Shown here: positions 41,847-50,633 of the stretch, piece after piece | Numbering within the stretch: the first letter of the stretch is position 1 | Layout of the letters: each line of letters opens with the position of its first letter | Assembly: GCF_000024965.1 (NCBI RefSeq) | Contig: NC_013530.1 | Coordinates: 3,658,001 to 3,722,000, forward strand | Direction: 5' to 3' | Origin: Xylanimonas cellulosilytica DSM 15894 | GTDB taxonomy: Bacteria > Actinomycetota > Actinomycetes > Actinomycetales > Cellulomonadaceae | DNA: 64,000 nucleotides | The notes under the pieces: generated by a model | Seen by the model: the letters and a program-made list of their open reading frames with translations, nothing else | The model's database searches: none | What the model was told of the DNA's origin: nothing | Position numbers and translations under genes: made by a program

Positions 41847-43310
41847 ATGAGCTCCACAACCCTGACGACGCAGGCCCGCACGTACCCCACGCTCCGCGCA
41901 GCCTGGATCCCGCTGGCGGCGCTGTGTCTGGCCTTCTTCGTGGAGATGGTCGACAACACCCTGCTGACGATCGCGCTGCCGACCATCGCCCGCGACATCG
42001 GTGGCGGCACGACGGCGCTGCAGTGGGTCAGCGGGGCCTACTCCCTGACCTTCGGTGGCCTGCTGCTCACGGCCGGCTCGGCCGCCGACCGGATCGGGCG
42101 CCGTCGGGTGCTGCTCGTCGGGCTCGCCGCGTTCGGCCTGATCAGCCTCCTCGTCCTCGCCGTCGAGTCGACCGGCGAGCTCATCGCGCTGCGCGCCGGC
42201 CTGGGCCTCGCCGCGGCGGCGATGGCGCCCATCACCAACTCGCTCGTCTTCCGCCTCTTCGAGGGCAAGGAGCTGCGGATGCGCGCGATGACCGTGATGA
42301 TCGTCGTCGGCATGAGCGGCTTCATCCTGGGACCGCTCCTCGGCGGCACCGTCCTGGCCCACCTGCGCTGGGAGTGGCTGCTCGTCGTCAACGCCCCCAT
42401 CGCGCTGATCGCATGGATCGGCGTGCGCCGTGGCGTCCCCGCCGACCGGCGCGAGGACCTGACGAACGACGCGCTCGACCTGCCGGGCGCCGCCCTCAGC
42501 GTCATCGCCATCGGCCTCGCCTGCTACACGCTCACCAGTGGCGTCGAGCACGGCTGGGCCTCGCTCGCCACGCTCGGCTCGGCACTCGGAGCGATCGTCG
42601 CCGTGATCGCCTTCGTGCGGCACGAACGCCGCACCTCGCAGCCGATGCTCGACCTCACGGTCTTCACCAGCGCCACCGTCCGGGGTGCCTCCGTCGCCCA
42701 GATCGGCACGGCGATCGCCATGGCGGGCGTGATGTTCAGCCTGATCCTGCACTTCCAGTACGCCTACGGCTGGAGCCCCATGCGCGCGGGCCTGGCCAAC
42801 CTGCCCCTGATCTTCACGATGATCGCCGCCACGCCGATCTCCGAGTGGCTGGCCCAGCGGTTCGGCCACCGGATCGCCTGCCTCGTCGGCGCCGTCCTGC
42901 TCGCCGGGTCCCTCGCCGGTCTCGCGTGGGGAGTCGACCGCGGCTACCCCACGATCGCCGTCTTCATGGTCGTCCTCACCATCGGCCTGCGTACCGTGAT
43001 GACGATCTGCGCGGTCGCTCTCATCGACGCCATGCCCGCCAACCGCACCTCGATCGCCGCAGCCCTCAACGACACCGCGCAGGAGGTCGGCACCAGCGTG
43101 GGCACCGCCGTCGTCGGCACGCTCGTCGCGGTGCTCGTCACCCAGGTGCTGCCCGACGGGGCGTGGGACGCCGATCTGGTCGCACGCTTCTTCCACGGCG
43201 AGCGGGTGACGTACGCGGTGCTCGCGGTGCTCGTCGGCCTCATCGCCGGGTGGGGCTCGATGACCCTGACCGACTCCCGCTCCACGGAGGAGCACCCCGA
43301 GCCTGCCTGA
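41847..43310 (+). CDS. MFS drug exporter, DHA2 (EmrB/QacA) family
   Basis: 487 residues, 14 transmembrane segments. Motif D1 region is FFVEMVDNTLLTIALPTIARDI, motif A is GSAADRIGRRRVLLVG, and motif C is GMSGFILGPLLGGTV. Motif C marks antiporters. GAGGAGG precedes ATG 41847. The gene is divergent to its probable TetR repressor and is controlled by the two operators described. Export of a toxic compound by proton antiport is expected; substrate not predictable. Confidence 0.92.
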   Translation: MSSTTLTTQARTYPTLRAAWIPLAALCLAFFVEMVDNTLLTIALPTIARDIGGGTTALQWVSGAYSLTFGGLLLTAGSAADRIGRRRVLLVGLAAFGLISLLVLAVESTGELIALRAGLGLAAAAMAPITNSLVFRLFEGKELRMRAMTVMIVVGMSGFILGPLLGGTVLAHLRWEWLLVVNAPIALIAWIGVRRGVPADRREDLTNDALDLPGAALSVIAIGLACYTLTSGVEHGWASLATLGSALGAIVAVIAFVRHERRTSQPMLDLTVFTSATVRGASVAQIGTAIAMAGVMFSLILHFQYAYGWSPMRAGLANLPLIFTMIAATPISEWLAQRFGHRIACLVGAVLLAGSLAGLAWGVDRGYPTIAVFMVVLTIGLRTVMTICAVALIDAMPANRTSIAAALNDTAQEVGTSVGTAVVGTLVAVLVTQVLPDGAWDADLVARFFHGERVTYAVLAVLVGLIAGWGSMTLTDSRSTEEHPEPA

Positions 43311-43359
43311 CGTCGTCGACGAGGAGTCCGTCCGACGCGACTGCCCGGCGTGCGGCGGG

Positions 43360-43653
43360 CTACCGCCACACCGGGTTGGTCGCCGCGCCGTCGAGCCAGA
43401 GCGTGTCGCTGGCGTCGCGGTGGCTCCCGTCGCTGCCGACGTGCTTGTCGCTGATGCGCTCGCCCTTGCGGATCACCTGGGCCATGGCCATGGCGTGGCC
43501 GTGCCCGAGGCCGTGCTCGTCCTTGAGCCAGGTGACGATCGCGCCGGCCTTGGAGTCGGGGCCGAGCCCTTGCTCGGCGGCCCGCGCGATCAGCTGGCGG
43601 GGGGTGAGACCGGTCTTCTGCTCGACCGCGTCGAGGTAGGCCTGGTAGGACAT
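43360..43653 (-). CDS. DUF4287 domain protein
   Basis: 97 residues, MSYQAYLDAVEQKTGLTPRQLIARAAEQGL then KAGAIVTWLKDEHGLGHGHAMAMAQVI, the DUF4287 pattern of small actinobacterial proteins. CAGGAGC precedes ATG 43653. Function unknown; it may have a DNA- or nucleotide-binding helix arrangement. Convergent with the MFS gene, divergent from the next regulator. Confidence 0.88.
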   Translation of the reverse strand: MSYQAYLDAVEQKTGLTPRQLIARAAEQGLGPDSKAGAIVTWLKDEHGLGHGHAMAMAQVIRKGERISDKHVGSDGSHRDASDTLWLDGAATNPVWR

Positions 43654-43729
43654 CCGTCTGCTCCTGTTCCCGTTCGTGGGTGGTGGCCCCACCCTCGCGC
43701 CGTCGGCCGCCCTCCTCTACCTTTTCGAT

Positions 43730-44707
43730 GTGGATCAAAAGGTCGAGTTCCGGCTGACGCCCGGCGACGCCCAGGCGGTGCGGTTCGGGATCTCGCCGGG
43801 CCACGAGCTCGTCCACGCGATCCGGGCGCTCGCCCGGCCGGTCGACCACCCCCTCCAGTGGGCCTGGCTGCGCGCGAGCCGTGACCGCGCGCCCCGCCCG
43901 GCCTTCACGCTCCTGAGGCTGGTGGTCGGAGAGTCCGGGTACCTTCCGGACTTTCTCACCCCACCGGCCGGCTGGACCGCGAGCGCCGACGACGAACGGG
44001 AGCGGATCGCCGCCGCTGACCCGGACCGCGTGACGGTCGACCTGGGCAAGCGCGCCGCACGCACGGCGGGAGCCGAGAGCCGCACCCTGGCGGAGCTGGC
44101 TCAGCACCCGGCGGAGGCGCTGCGCGCGGTGGTCGAGGCGTGGCAGACGTGCTGGGAGGCGCTGCTCGCACCGTGGTGGCCTCGCATCGAGCGAGTGCTC
44201 CAGGCCGACGTCAACGCGCGGTCGCGCCGAGCTGCCCTGGAGGGTGTCGGCGCCATGGCGGCCGGGCTGCACCACGACGTCGGCTGGTCGGCCGACACCG
44301 TGACCGTGCGCCTGACGGCCCACGACGAGGTGGTCGACTGCGGCGGTCGCGGGCTGCTGCTCGTTCCCTCGGTGTTCGCCGACCGGTGCTTCGTGCTCAC
44401 CGAGGCGCCCTCCGTGCCGTCCATCTTCTATCCGGCGCTCGGGGTCACCGCCGAGTGGGCCGACGGGAGCGCGCGCCGCGCCGACGCGCTGGCCGCCGTC
44501 GTCGGGTCTGGCAGGGCGAGCCTCCTGCACGTTCTCGCCACCCCGTCGAGCACGACCGAGGCCGCGAGGGCTGCTGGCCTGGCGATCTCGACGGCGTCCC
44601 ATCACCTCGGGGCGCTGCGTGCCGCGGGGCTGGTCGACTCCCGTCGCGACGGAGCGCGCGTCGAGCACGTGCGCACTCCGCTCGGGGAGGCGCTCGTCAG
44701 GGGGTGA
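43730..44707 (+). CDS. ArsR-type winged-helix regulator with large N-terminal domain (DUF5937-like)
   Basis: 325 residues. About 240 N-terminal residues of DUF5937 type start VDQKVEFRLTPGDAQAVRFGISPGHELV. The C-terminal ArsR HTH has RASLLHVLATPSSTTEAARAAGLAISTASHHLGALRAAGLV. No cysteine metal site is visible in the HTH. GTG 43730 has no Shine-Dalgarno but TACCTT 13 bp upstream could be a -10 of a leaderless transcript. It sits 89 bp ahead of the ArsR-ArsC fusion gene but may regulate something else, such as its own gene. Confidence 0.82.
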   Translation: MDQKVEFRLTPGDAQAVRFGISPGHELVHAIRALARPVDHPLQWAWLRASRDRAPRPAFTLLRLVVGESGYLPDFLTPPAGWTASADDERERIAAADPDRVTVDLGKRAARTAGAESRTLAELAQHPAEALRAVVEAWQTCWEALLAPWWPRIERVLQADVNARSRRAALEGVGAMAAGLHHDVGWSADTVTVRLTAHDEVVDCGGRGLLLVPSVFADRCFVLTEAPSVPSIFYPALGVTAEWADGSARRADALAAVVGSGRASLLHVLATPSSTTEAARAAGLAISTASHHLGALRAAGLVDSRRDGARVEHVRTPLGEALVRG

Positions 44708-44796
44708 GCGCCGAGTCCGCACACCGGAGCTGCTTGACGCCCTCATATGCCTCAGCCACTATTGACTCAGTGAGTTTCGAGCGAGTTGGAGACGGC

Positions 44797-45453
44797 ATGG
44801 GTCTTGAAGAGCGCGTGGCCCGCTACGCGGCGCTGGCCGATCCGATCCGGCTGCGGATCGTCGATCTGCTCACGCTCGGGGACGTCGCCCCGGTCGAGCT
44901 GCAGCGCGAGCTCGGGGTCACCTCCAACCTCCTGGCGCACCATGTGTCGGTGCTCGAACGCGCGGGCCTGGTGACGAGGTCGCGGTCGGAGGCCGACCGT
45001 CGACGCACCTACCTGCACCTGGTCCCGGGCGGGTTCGACGACCTGCTGCCCACCCCGACGCTCGCCGCGCGCCGCGTCGTCTTCGTGTGCACCGGCAACT
45101 CCGCCCGCTCCCAGCTCGCCGCCGCACTGTGGGAGCGGTCCTCCACCGTGCCCGCCACCTCGGCGGGCACCCACCCCGCCGAGCGGGTCGATCCCGGCGC
45201 GATCGCCGCCGCCGAACGGCACGGGCTTGCCCTGCACGGCCGTGCCCCGCGCGCGCTGTCCGACGTCGTCTCGGCCGACGACGTCATCGTCACCGTGTGC
45301 GACTCCGCGCACGAGGAGCTCGGCGGGAACGGCCACGTCCACTGGTCGGTCCCCGACCCCGTTCCCGCGGGGACGCCCACCGCGTTCGACGACGCCTACG
45401 ACGACCTCGCGGCACGCATCAGCGCGCTCGCCACGCAGGTCACCGCCCCCTGA
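44797..45453 (+). CDS. ArsR-ArsC fusion: winged-helix regulator joined to low-molecular-weight phosphatase-type arsenate reductase
   Basis: 218 residues. Residues 1-80 are an ArsR HTH ([18 protein letters not shown], then [37 protein letters not shown]). Residues 93-218 are an LMW-PTPase/ArsC domain with the P-loop [10 protein letters not shown] (Cys98, Arg104) and the general-acid Asp in VPDPVPAG. The typical redox Cys is in [14 protein letters not shown] 44797 has GGAG at spacing 7. ArsC of this class reduces arsenate with thioredoxin or mycothiol; a fused sensor domain suggests self-control by arsenite or damage. Fusion ArsR-ArsC proteins are known in actinobacteria. Followed at 14 bp by a disulfide reductase. 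Confidence 0.85.
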   Translation: MGLEERVARYAALADPIRLRIVDLLTLGDVAPVELQRELGVTSNLLAHHVSVLERAGLVTRSRSEADRRRTYLHLVPGGFDDLLPTPTLAARRVVFVCTGNSARSQLAAALWERSSTVPATSAGTHPAERVDPGAIAAAERHGLALHGRAPRALSDVVSADDVIVTVCDSAHEELGGNGHVHWSVPDPVPAGTPTAFDDAYDDLAARISALATQVTAP

Positions 45454-45467
45454 CCAGACTGGATCTC

Positions 45468-47156
45468 ATGAACCCGCTGAAGATCGTCGTCGTCGGCTCC
45501 GTCGCGGCGGGCACGTCCGTGGCCGCCAAGGCGCGCCGCAACACCGAGACCGCGCGGATCACCGTCTACGAGCGCGGCACCGAGATCTCCTACTCCGGGT
45601 GCGGGCTGCCGTACTACGTCGGTGGCGACGTCGAGCAGATCTCGGCGCTGACCCCGCGCAGCCCGGCGTGGTTCAAGGCCCGCTACGACGTCGACATCCG
45701 CACCGGTCACGACGTCGTCGCGGTCGACGCCGGCGCGCGCACGATCAGCGTGAAGAACCTCGCCACGGGCGAGACGTTCGAGGACGCCTACGACGAGCTC
45801 GTCCTGGCCACCGGCGTCTCGCCCGTCGTCCCGCCAGTTCCCGGCGTGGACCTGCCGGGGGTGTTCACGGTGCGTACCCCGTCCGATGCCGCCGCGATCC
45901 GCGCCTGGATCGAGGATCGCGGCGTCACCCGCGCCGTCGTCGTCGGAGCCGGGTACATCGGCCTGGAGATGGCCGAGCAGCTCGCCCACCGCGGGCTGGG
46001 CGTCACGGTGGTCGAGGCGCTCGACCACGCCATGGCCCGCATGGACCCCGACATGTCCGCCCGCGTCGACGCCGAGCTGCGCAGGCACGACGTCGACCTG
46101 CGCCTGGCCACCCGCGTCACCGGCATCACGGGCACGCCCGACGCCGCCACCGGTGTCACCGTCGAGGGGCCCGACGGCGGGGGGCCCGACGGCGCGGCCT
46201 CGGTCGACGCGGGCGTCGTGATCGCGGCCGTCGGGGTCCGCCCGAACGTGGACCTGGCCCGCCAGGTGGGCGCCCGCATCGGGCAGACCGGCGCGATCGC
46301 CGTCGACCGCGTCGGGCGCACGTCCGTCGACCACGTGTGGGCGGTGGGCGACGTCGCCGAGTCCTTCCATCTCGTCACCGGGCAGCCGACCTGGGTGCCG
46401 CTCGGCTCGACGGCGAACAAGACCGGCCGTATCGCCGGCGACGCGATCACCGGCGGACGACTCGAGCACCGCGGCATCCTCGGCACGTCGATCGTGCGCG
46501 TCTTCGACCTCGCCGTCGCCCAGACCGGCCTCACCCAGGCGCAGGCCGAGGCGGCCGGGTACGACGTCGAGGTGCTGCACAACATCAAGCCCGACCGCCC
46601 CGAGTACCTCGGCGGGAAGTCGATGGTCATCAAGGCCGTCGCCGACCGCGGCACCGGCCGCCTCCTCGGAGCCCAGGCCATCGGGCCGTCCGGCGTCGAC
46701 AAGCGCATCGACGTCCTGGCCACCGCCATCACCTTCGGCGCCGACGTCGCCGACCTGTTCCACCTCGACCTGGCCTACTCCCCCACCTACGCCACCACCA
46801 AGGACCCGGTGCACTACACCGGCATGGCGCTCGACGGCGCGATCCACGGGCATGCCCCGCTCATCACCCCCGCCGAGTTGGAGACCCGCCGCAAGGCCGG
46901 GGAGAAGATCCAGGTCGTCGACGTCCGCTCCGCCAAGGACCGCGCCAAGTCCCTCGTCGCCGGTTCGGTCCACCTCCCGCTCGACCAGCTCCGCGAACGG
47001 TCCGGCGAGCTCGACCCGACCCTCGTCACCGTGACGTACTGCAACAAGGGCGTCACCGGCAACGCCGGCCAGAACGTGCTGCGCAACCTCGGCTTCGAAC
47101 GCGTCTACAACCTGTCCGGCGGCAACCAGAACTGGCAGGCCTGGACCTCCGCCTGA
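45468..47156 (+). CDS. FAD-dependent pyridine nucleotide-disulfide oxidoreductase with C-terminal rhodanese (CoA-disulfide reductase-like)
   Basis: 562 residues. The FAD site is [20 protein letters not shown], with the single active-site Cys45 in [12 protein letters not shown] (the CoADR/NADH-oxidase pattern). The NAD(P) site is [17 protein letters not shown], the second FAD motif is [11 protein letters not shown], and a dimerisation domain follows. A rhodanese domain occupies residues about 460-562, with catalytic Cys525 in [10 protein letters not shown]. Likely reduces CoA or persulfide/polysulfide-type disulfides; in this arsenic context it may supply thiol for the ArsC half of the preceding gene (inference). 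14 bp after the ArsR-ArsC gene, so one operon. Confidence 0.85.
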   Translation: MNPLKIVVVGSVAAGTSVAAKARRNTETARITVYERGTEISYSGCGLPYYVGGDVEQISALTPRSPAWFKARYDVDIRTGHDVVAVDAGARTISVKNLATGETFEDAYDELVLATGVSPVVPPVPGVDLPGVFTVRTPSDAAAIRAWIEDRGVTRAVVVGAGYIGLEMAEQLAHRGLGVTVVEALDHAMARMDPDMSARVDAELRRHDVDLRLATRVTGITGTPDAATGVTVEGPDGGGPDGAASVDAGVVIAAVGVRPNVDLARQVGARIGQTGAIAVDRVGRTSVDHVWAVGDVAESFHLVTGQPTWVPLGSTANKTGRIAGDAITGGRLEHRGILGTSIVRVFDLAVAQTGLTQAQAEAAGYDVEVLHNIKPDRPEYLGGKSMVIKAVADRGTGRLLGAQAIGPSGVDKRIDVLATAITFGADVADLFHLDLAYSPTYATTKDPVHYTGMALDGAIHGHAPLITPAELETRRKAGEKIQVVDVRSAKDRAKSLVAGSVHLPLDQLRERSGELDPTLVTVTYCNKGVTGNAGQNVLRNLGFERVYNLSGGNQNWQAWTSA

Positions 47157-47169
47157 GCCGCCCTCCGGG

Positions 47170-47967
47170 TCAGCGCGCGTCCGTCGGCTTGACCGCCTTC
47201 ACGATCGCGCCGTGCATCCCGGCGGCGACCTCGTGGGTGAACGTCACGTCCGTGTCCGTGAACCCTGCCGCGGCGAGCCCGTCGAGGTACTCCTGCTTCG
47301 ACAGCGCCCCGGCGACGCACCCCACGTACGAGCCGCGCTCCGCGCGCTGCTCCGGGGCCACGTCATCCTCCGCGACGACGTCCGAGATCCCGACCCGGCC
47401 GCCGGGGGCCAGCACGCGGAACACCTCGGACAGCACGGCCGGCTTGTCCGTGGACAGGTTGACCACGCAGTTGGAGATGACGACGTCGATCGACGCGTCC
47501 TCGAACGGCAGGTCCTCGATGGTGCCCTTGCGGAACTCCACGTTGGTGGCACCGGCCTGGGCCGCGTTCGCCCGGGCGAGCTCGAGCATCTCGTCGGTCA
47601 TGTCGACGCCGTACGCGAACCCGGTCGCCCCGACCCGCTTCGCCGAGAGCAGCACGTCGATGCCGCCGCCCGAACCGAGGTCCAGCACCCGCTCCCCCGC
47701 GCGCAGCTCGGCGACCGCCGTCGGGTTGCCGCAGCCGAGCGAGGCGAGCACCGCCGTCTCGGGCAGGTCGAGGAGGTTCGTCGCGTCGTACAGCCCGGAT
47801 CCGAAGCTCACCGGCGTCGGCCCGGTCCCGCCCTCGCCCTCGCTGCACGACGTCGCCGACGTCGAGCAACAGCTCGCGTTCTCGGCGACGTTGCCCGTCG
47901 CGGCCGCCTTCGCCGCCTGCGCATACCGGTCACGCACCTGCTCGCGCACCGTCTCGTCCACCGCCAT
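47170..47967 (-). CDS. arsM: Arsenite S-adenosylmethionine methyltransferase ArsM
   Basis: 265 residues. The SAM motif is [14 protein letters not shown]. Conserved cysteines of ArsM are Cys33/Cys34/Cys41 at the N terminus, Cys167 in [10 protein letters not shown] and Cys217 in [10 protein letters not shown], the arsenite-binding set. Converts As(III) stepwise to methylated, finally volatile, arsenicals with SAM and thiol. ATG 47967; the gene is divergent from arsR across a pair of ArsR operator palindromes, so it is repressed by ArsR. Convergent with the disulfide reductase gene. Confidence 0.93.
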   Translation of the reverse strand: MAVDETVREQVRDRYAQAAKAAATGNVAENASCCSTSATSCSEGEGGTGPTPVSFGSGLYDATNLLDLPETAVLASLGCGNPTAVAELRAGERVLDLGSGGGIDVLLSAKRVGATGFAYGVDMTDEMLELARANAAQAGATNVEFRKGTIEDLPFEDASIDVVISNCVVNLSTDKPAVLSEVFRVLAPGGRVGISDVVAEDDVAPEQRAERGSYVGCVAGALSKQEYLDGLAAAGFTDTDVTFTHEVAAGMHGAIVKAVKPTDAR

Positions 47968-47990
47968 GTCCGACCTCCCACATTGTTCGT

Positions 47991-48042
47991 ATCGACATCT
48001 GTCGATGCGGCAACCTTGATGCTCCCATCGATGTTTGTCAAT
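47991..48042. promoter_or_regulatory. Paired ArsR operators between arsM and arsR
   Basis: ATCGACATCTGTCGAT (47991-48006) is a perfect 7-bp inverted repeat around TC, and ATCGATGTTTGTCAAT (48027-48042) is a one-mismatch variant, 36 bp apart. Both match the ATyGACA-N2-TGTCrAT type bound by ArsR. One faces each gene. Confidence 0.8.
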
Positions 48043-48062
48043 ACATATGGGACCATGGGCCC

Positions 48063-48425
48063 GTGACCACGCTGCTGCCCCTCATCGAGACTCCCACCGA
48101 CGCCCCCTGCTGCACGCCGGGCGCCGGCGGTCTCGACCCCGAGCGGGCCGCCACGATCGCCCGCACCTTCAAGGCCCTCGGCGACCCGACCCGGATCAGG
48201 CTGCTGTCGATCATCGCCGCAGCCCCCGACGGCGACGCCTGCATCTGCGACCTGACCGAGCCCGTCGGCCTGTCTCAGCCGACCGTCTCCCACCACATGA
48301 AGCTCCTCGCCGAGGCAGGCCTCGTCACCCGCGAGCAGCGCGGCAAGTGGGCCCACTTCGCGATCGCGCCCGACGCCCGTGGCACCATCGACGCCGCTCT
48401 CGACCTGGCCCTGGACCTTCGGTGA
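48063..48425 (+). CDS. arsR: Arsenic-sensing ArsR repressor
   Basis: 120 residues. The winged-helix core has RTFKALGDPTRIRLLSIIAAAP, then GLSQPTVSHHMKLLAEAGLVTREQRGKW. The As(III) ligands are Cys16/Cys17 near the N terminus and Cys60/Cys62 in DACICDL. GTG 48063 is preferred because it keeps the N-terminal cysteine pair; the upstream ATG at 48054 is closed by a stop. Divergent to arsM over two operators; both genes should be induced by arsenite. Confidence 0.92.
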   Translation: MTTLLPLIETPTDAPCCTPGAGGLDPERAATIARTFKALGDPTRIRLLSIIAAAPDGDACICDLTEPVGLSQPTVSHHMKLLAEAGLVTREQRGKWAHFAIAPDARGTIDAALDLALDLR

Positions 48426-48487
48426 GGCGCGCCTGACGATCAGAGGGCCGTCCGAGTCGTCTACTCGCGCGCCGTCTCGCTCGACCC

Positions 48488-48619
48488 GTCGTAGTCGGCG
48501 GAAGTGTGCGCAAAGACGTCGCGCACCTTTTGATGGCTTTCATCTGGACCAAGACCGCTGACCAGATCCTCGGATCCCTCGGCCGACTTCTTCAACGAAT
48601 CTCAGGCGCGGGACACTAG
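48488..48619 (+). pseudogene. Remnant of an IS630-family transposase C terminus
   Basis: In one frame the last 28 residues before a TAG read AFIWTKTADQILGSLGRLLQ then RISGAGH, which closely resembles the end of IS630-family transposases (xFxWTKTADQILxS...QRIxxxGH). Upstream the frame stays open only to about 48488 with no catalytic domain and no start, so it is a 3' fragment. Lower GC than its surroundings. From memory of the family; a search would confirm. Confidence 0.6.
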
Positions 48620-48903
48620 AACGTTCCCAGTAGGCGCGCGCGCGCGGCCGTGTGCTCCATATCGGTGATGCGGCCCTGCCGGAGCAGGTCATCGAGTTCC
48701 GTGAGTCGTTCGTCGAGTGTTGTCGCCGGATGGGACATCTGGGCTACTTCCTCCGACGAGCCTGCGGCGTCGGGGAAAGTACCGCCACTCATTTGCTCGC
48801 GCGTGCGCTCGGGCTTTCGGAAGGTTCCGGCGACCAACAATAGGATTCCAGCTGCAACGACGATCGGAATAATCCAACCCAATATGATTGGGATCATGGG
48901 CAT
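48616..48903 (-). CDS. Small membrane protein with SHOCT domain
   Basis: 95 residues. An N-terminal transmembrane helix (MPMIPIILGWIIPIVVAAGI) is followed by a polar linker and a C-terminal SHOCT motif, LTELDDLLRQGRITDMEHTAARARLLG. ATG 48903 is preceded by AAGG; the longer frame to 49044 lacks support. Codons use more A/T at third positions than the neighbours, suggesting horizontal acquisition. Its stop overlaps the end of the IS630 remnant by convergent genes. SHOCT proteins have no clear single role. The 248 bp between it and dnaB hold no gene I can support. Confidence 0.78.
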   Translation of the reverse strand: MPMIPIILGWIIPIVVAAGILLLVAGTFRKPERTREQMSGGTFPDAAGSSEEVAQMSHPATTLDERLTELDDLLRQGRITDMEHTAARARLLGTF

Positions 48904-49151
48904 GACCGCCTTGGAGAGAACGTCATCATCGCTTCTACCTTCACTCTCACGGGCCCGCACCGCGAACCGTGGAGAAACGGTATCACCGGCTTGCAGGCGT
49001 CGGCCTCGATCGGGCGACAGACGGGAGCCTCGTCGCTCGGCCATTGCTCAGGCCCGTGCTTGGCTCACCGGAGCCGCCACCTTGCCGAGAGGGTTTGTAA
49101 CGGAGGTGCACGCGTTTGCGATCTAGGTTGCACGTCCACAACTCGACGAGT

Positions 49152-50513
49152 TCAGGCCTGCATGTCCACGAAGCGTGAGTAGTGCCCCTGGAACGCCACC
49201 GTGATCGTGTCGGTCGGGCCATTTCGATGCTTCGCGACAATGAGGTCGGCCTCGCCTGCGCGCGGCGATTCCTTTTCGTACGCGTCTTCGCGATGCAAAA
49301 GGATCACCATGTCAGCATCTTGTTCAATCGAGCCTGACTCGCGAAGGTCCGACATCGCCGGCTTCTTGTCCTGTCGCTGTTCCGGCCCACGGTTGAGCTG
49401 CGACAGCGCGATAACTGGAACTTCGAGTTCCTTCGCCAGCAGCTTCAGCGCACGCGAGAACTCCGAGACCTCCTGCTGGCGCGACTCCACGCGCTTTCCG
49501 GAGGACATGAGCTGGAGGTAGTCGATGACGATCAGCTTGAGGTCGTGCCGCTGCTTGAGGCGTCGCGCCTTCGCGCGGATCTCCATGAGCGACATGTTGG
49601 GCGAGTCGTCGATGAACAGCGGCGCCTCGGACACCTTGCCCATCACCTTGGCGAGCTTCTGCCAGTCGTCGTCGGCCATGTTGCCGTTGCGGAGCTTCTG
49701 CAGGTGCACCCGCGCCTCGGCCGCGAGCAGACGCATGGTGATCTCGTTGCGCCCCATCTCCAGAGAGAAGACAACGGACGTCTGACCATTCTTAATGGAT
49801 GCAGAACGCGCAAAATCAATTGCCAGCGTGGACTTTCCGATGGCCGGCCTCGCGGCAATGACGATCATCTGCCCCGGGTGCAGACCGTTGGTCAGCCGGT
49901 CGAGGTCGGCGAACCCGGTCGGCACGCCCGTCATGCCTTCCTTGCGGTTTCCCGCCGCCTCGATCTCGTCCATCGTGCCGCCGATGATCTCGGCCAGCGG
50001 GTGGTAGTCCTCGGTGGTGCGTCGCTCGGTGACGGCGTAGATCTCGGCCTGGGCGTTGTTGACGATGTCGTCGACGTCGCCGCCCTCTCGGGCGTAGCCG
50101 AGCTGGACGATGCGGGTGCCGGCCTCGACGAGGCGGCGCAGCACGGCCCGTTCGCGCACGATGCGCGCGTAGTAGCCCGCGTTGGCCGCCGTCGGGACGC
50201 CCGCGACCAGGTCGGCCAGGAACGCCGCTCCCCCGATGCGGTCCAGCTCGCCACGGCGGCGCAGCTCGTCGGCCACCGTGATGGCGTCCGCGGGCTCGCC
50301 ACGGCCGTACAGGTCGATGATCGAGTCGTAGACGGTCTCGTGCGCCGGGCGGTAGAAGTCGTTGCCGCGGATCGTCTCGACGACGTCGGCGATGGCGTCC
50401 TTGCTGATGAGCATGCCGCCCAGGACGCTCATCTCGGCGTTGACGTCCTGCGGTGGGGTGCGGTCGAACGCGGGGGTGGCCGAGTACGAGGACTCGAGCT
50501 CTTCGATCGACAT
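49152..50513 (-). CDS. dnaB: Replicative DNA helicase DnaB
   Basis: 453 residues. The N-terminal helical domain runs to about 120, then a linker. In the RecA-like motor, Walker A is ARPAIGKST (Lys227), followed by FSLEMGRNEI, Walker B LIVIDYLQLM and LSQLNRGPEQR, and the arginine-finger region near the end. Unwinds the lagging template at the fork as a hexamer. No intein interrupts it. Two stretches (about 49741-49860 and 49152-49430) use many A/T-ending codons unlike the rest; they contain the P-loop and the RESG-SIEQD sites. Divergent from the MATE gene across a DnaA-box-like cluster. Confidence 0.97.
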   Translation of the reverse strand: MSIEELESSYSATPAFDRTPPQDVNAEMSVLGGMLISKDAIADVVETIRGNDFYRPAHETVYDSIIDLYGRGEPADAITVADELRRRGELDRIGGAAFLADLVAGVPTAANAGYYARIVRERAVLRRLVEAGTRIVQLGYAREGGDVDDIVNNAQAEIYAVTERRTTEDYHPLAEIIGGTMDEIEAAGNRKEGMTGVPTGFADLDRLTNGLHPGQMIVIAARPAIGKSTLAIDFARSASIKNGQTSVVFSLEMGRNEITMRLLAAEARVHLQKLRNGNMADDDWQKLAKVMGKVSEAPLFIDDSPNMSLMEIRAKARRLKQRHDLKLIVIDYLQLMSSGKRVESRQQEVSEFSRALKLLAKELEVPVIALSQLNRGPEQRQDKKPAMSDLRESGSIEQDADMVILLHREDAYEKESPRAGEADLIVAKHRNGPTDTITVAFQGHYSRFVDMQA

Positions 50514-50633
50514 GCTTCCCCTGACCCTGGTTCATCCGGACGGTGCCACGTCAGCCACGCTGCCCCCGTTCTACCGTGGGCCACCGACACCGGGACGACG
50601 GTAGGCGCGCCGTGGGCCCGGGGCAACGCATCC

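Noticed and set aside
39848-43639. 1263-residue plus-strand open frame
   Set aside because: It is a shadow frame across the epoxide hydrolase, the antisense of tetR and the MFS gene, with Arg/Pro/Ala-rich low-complexity translation and no motifs.
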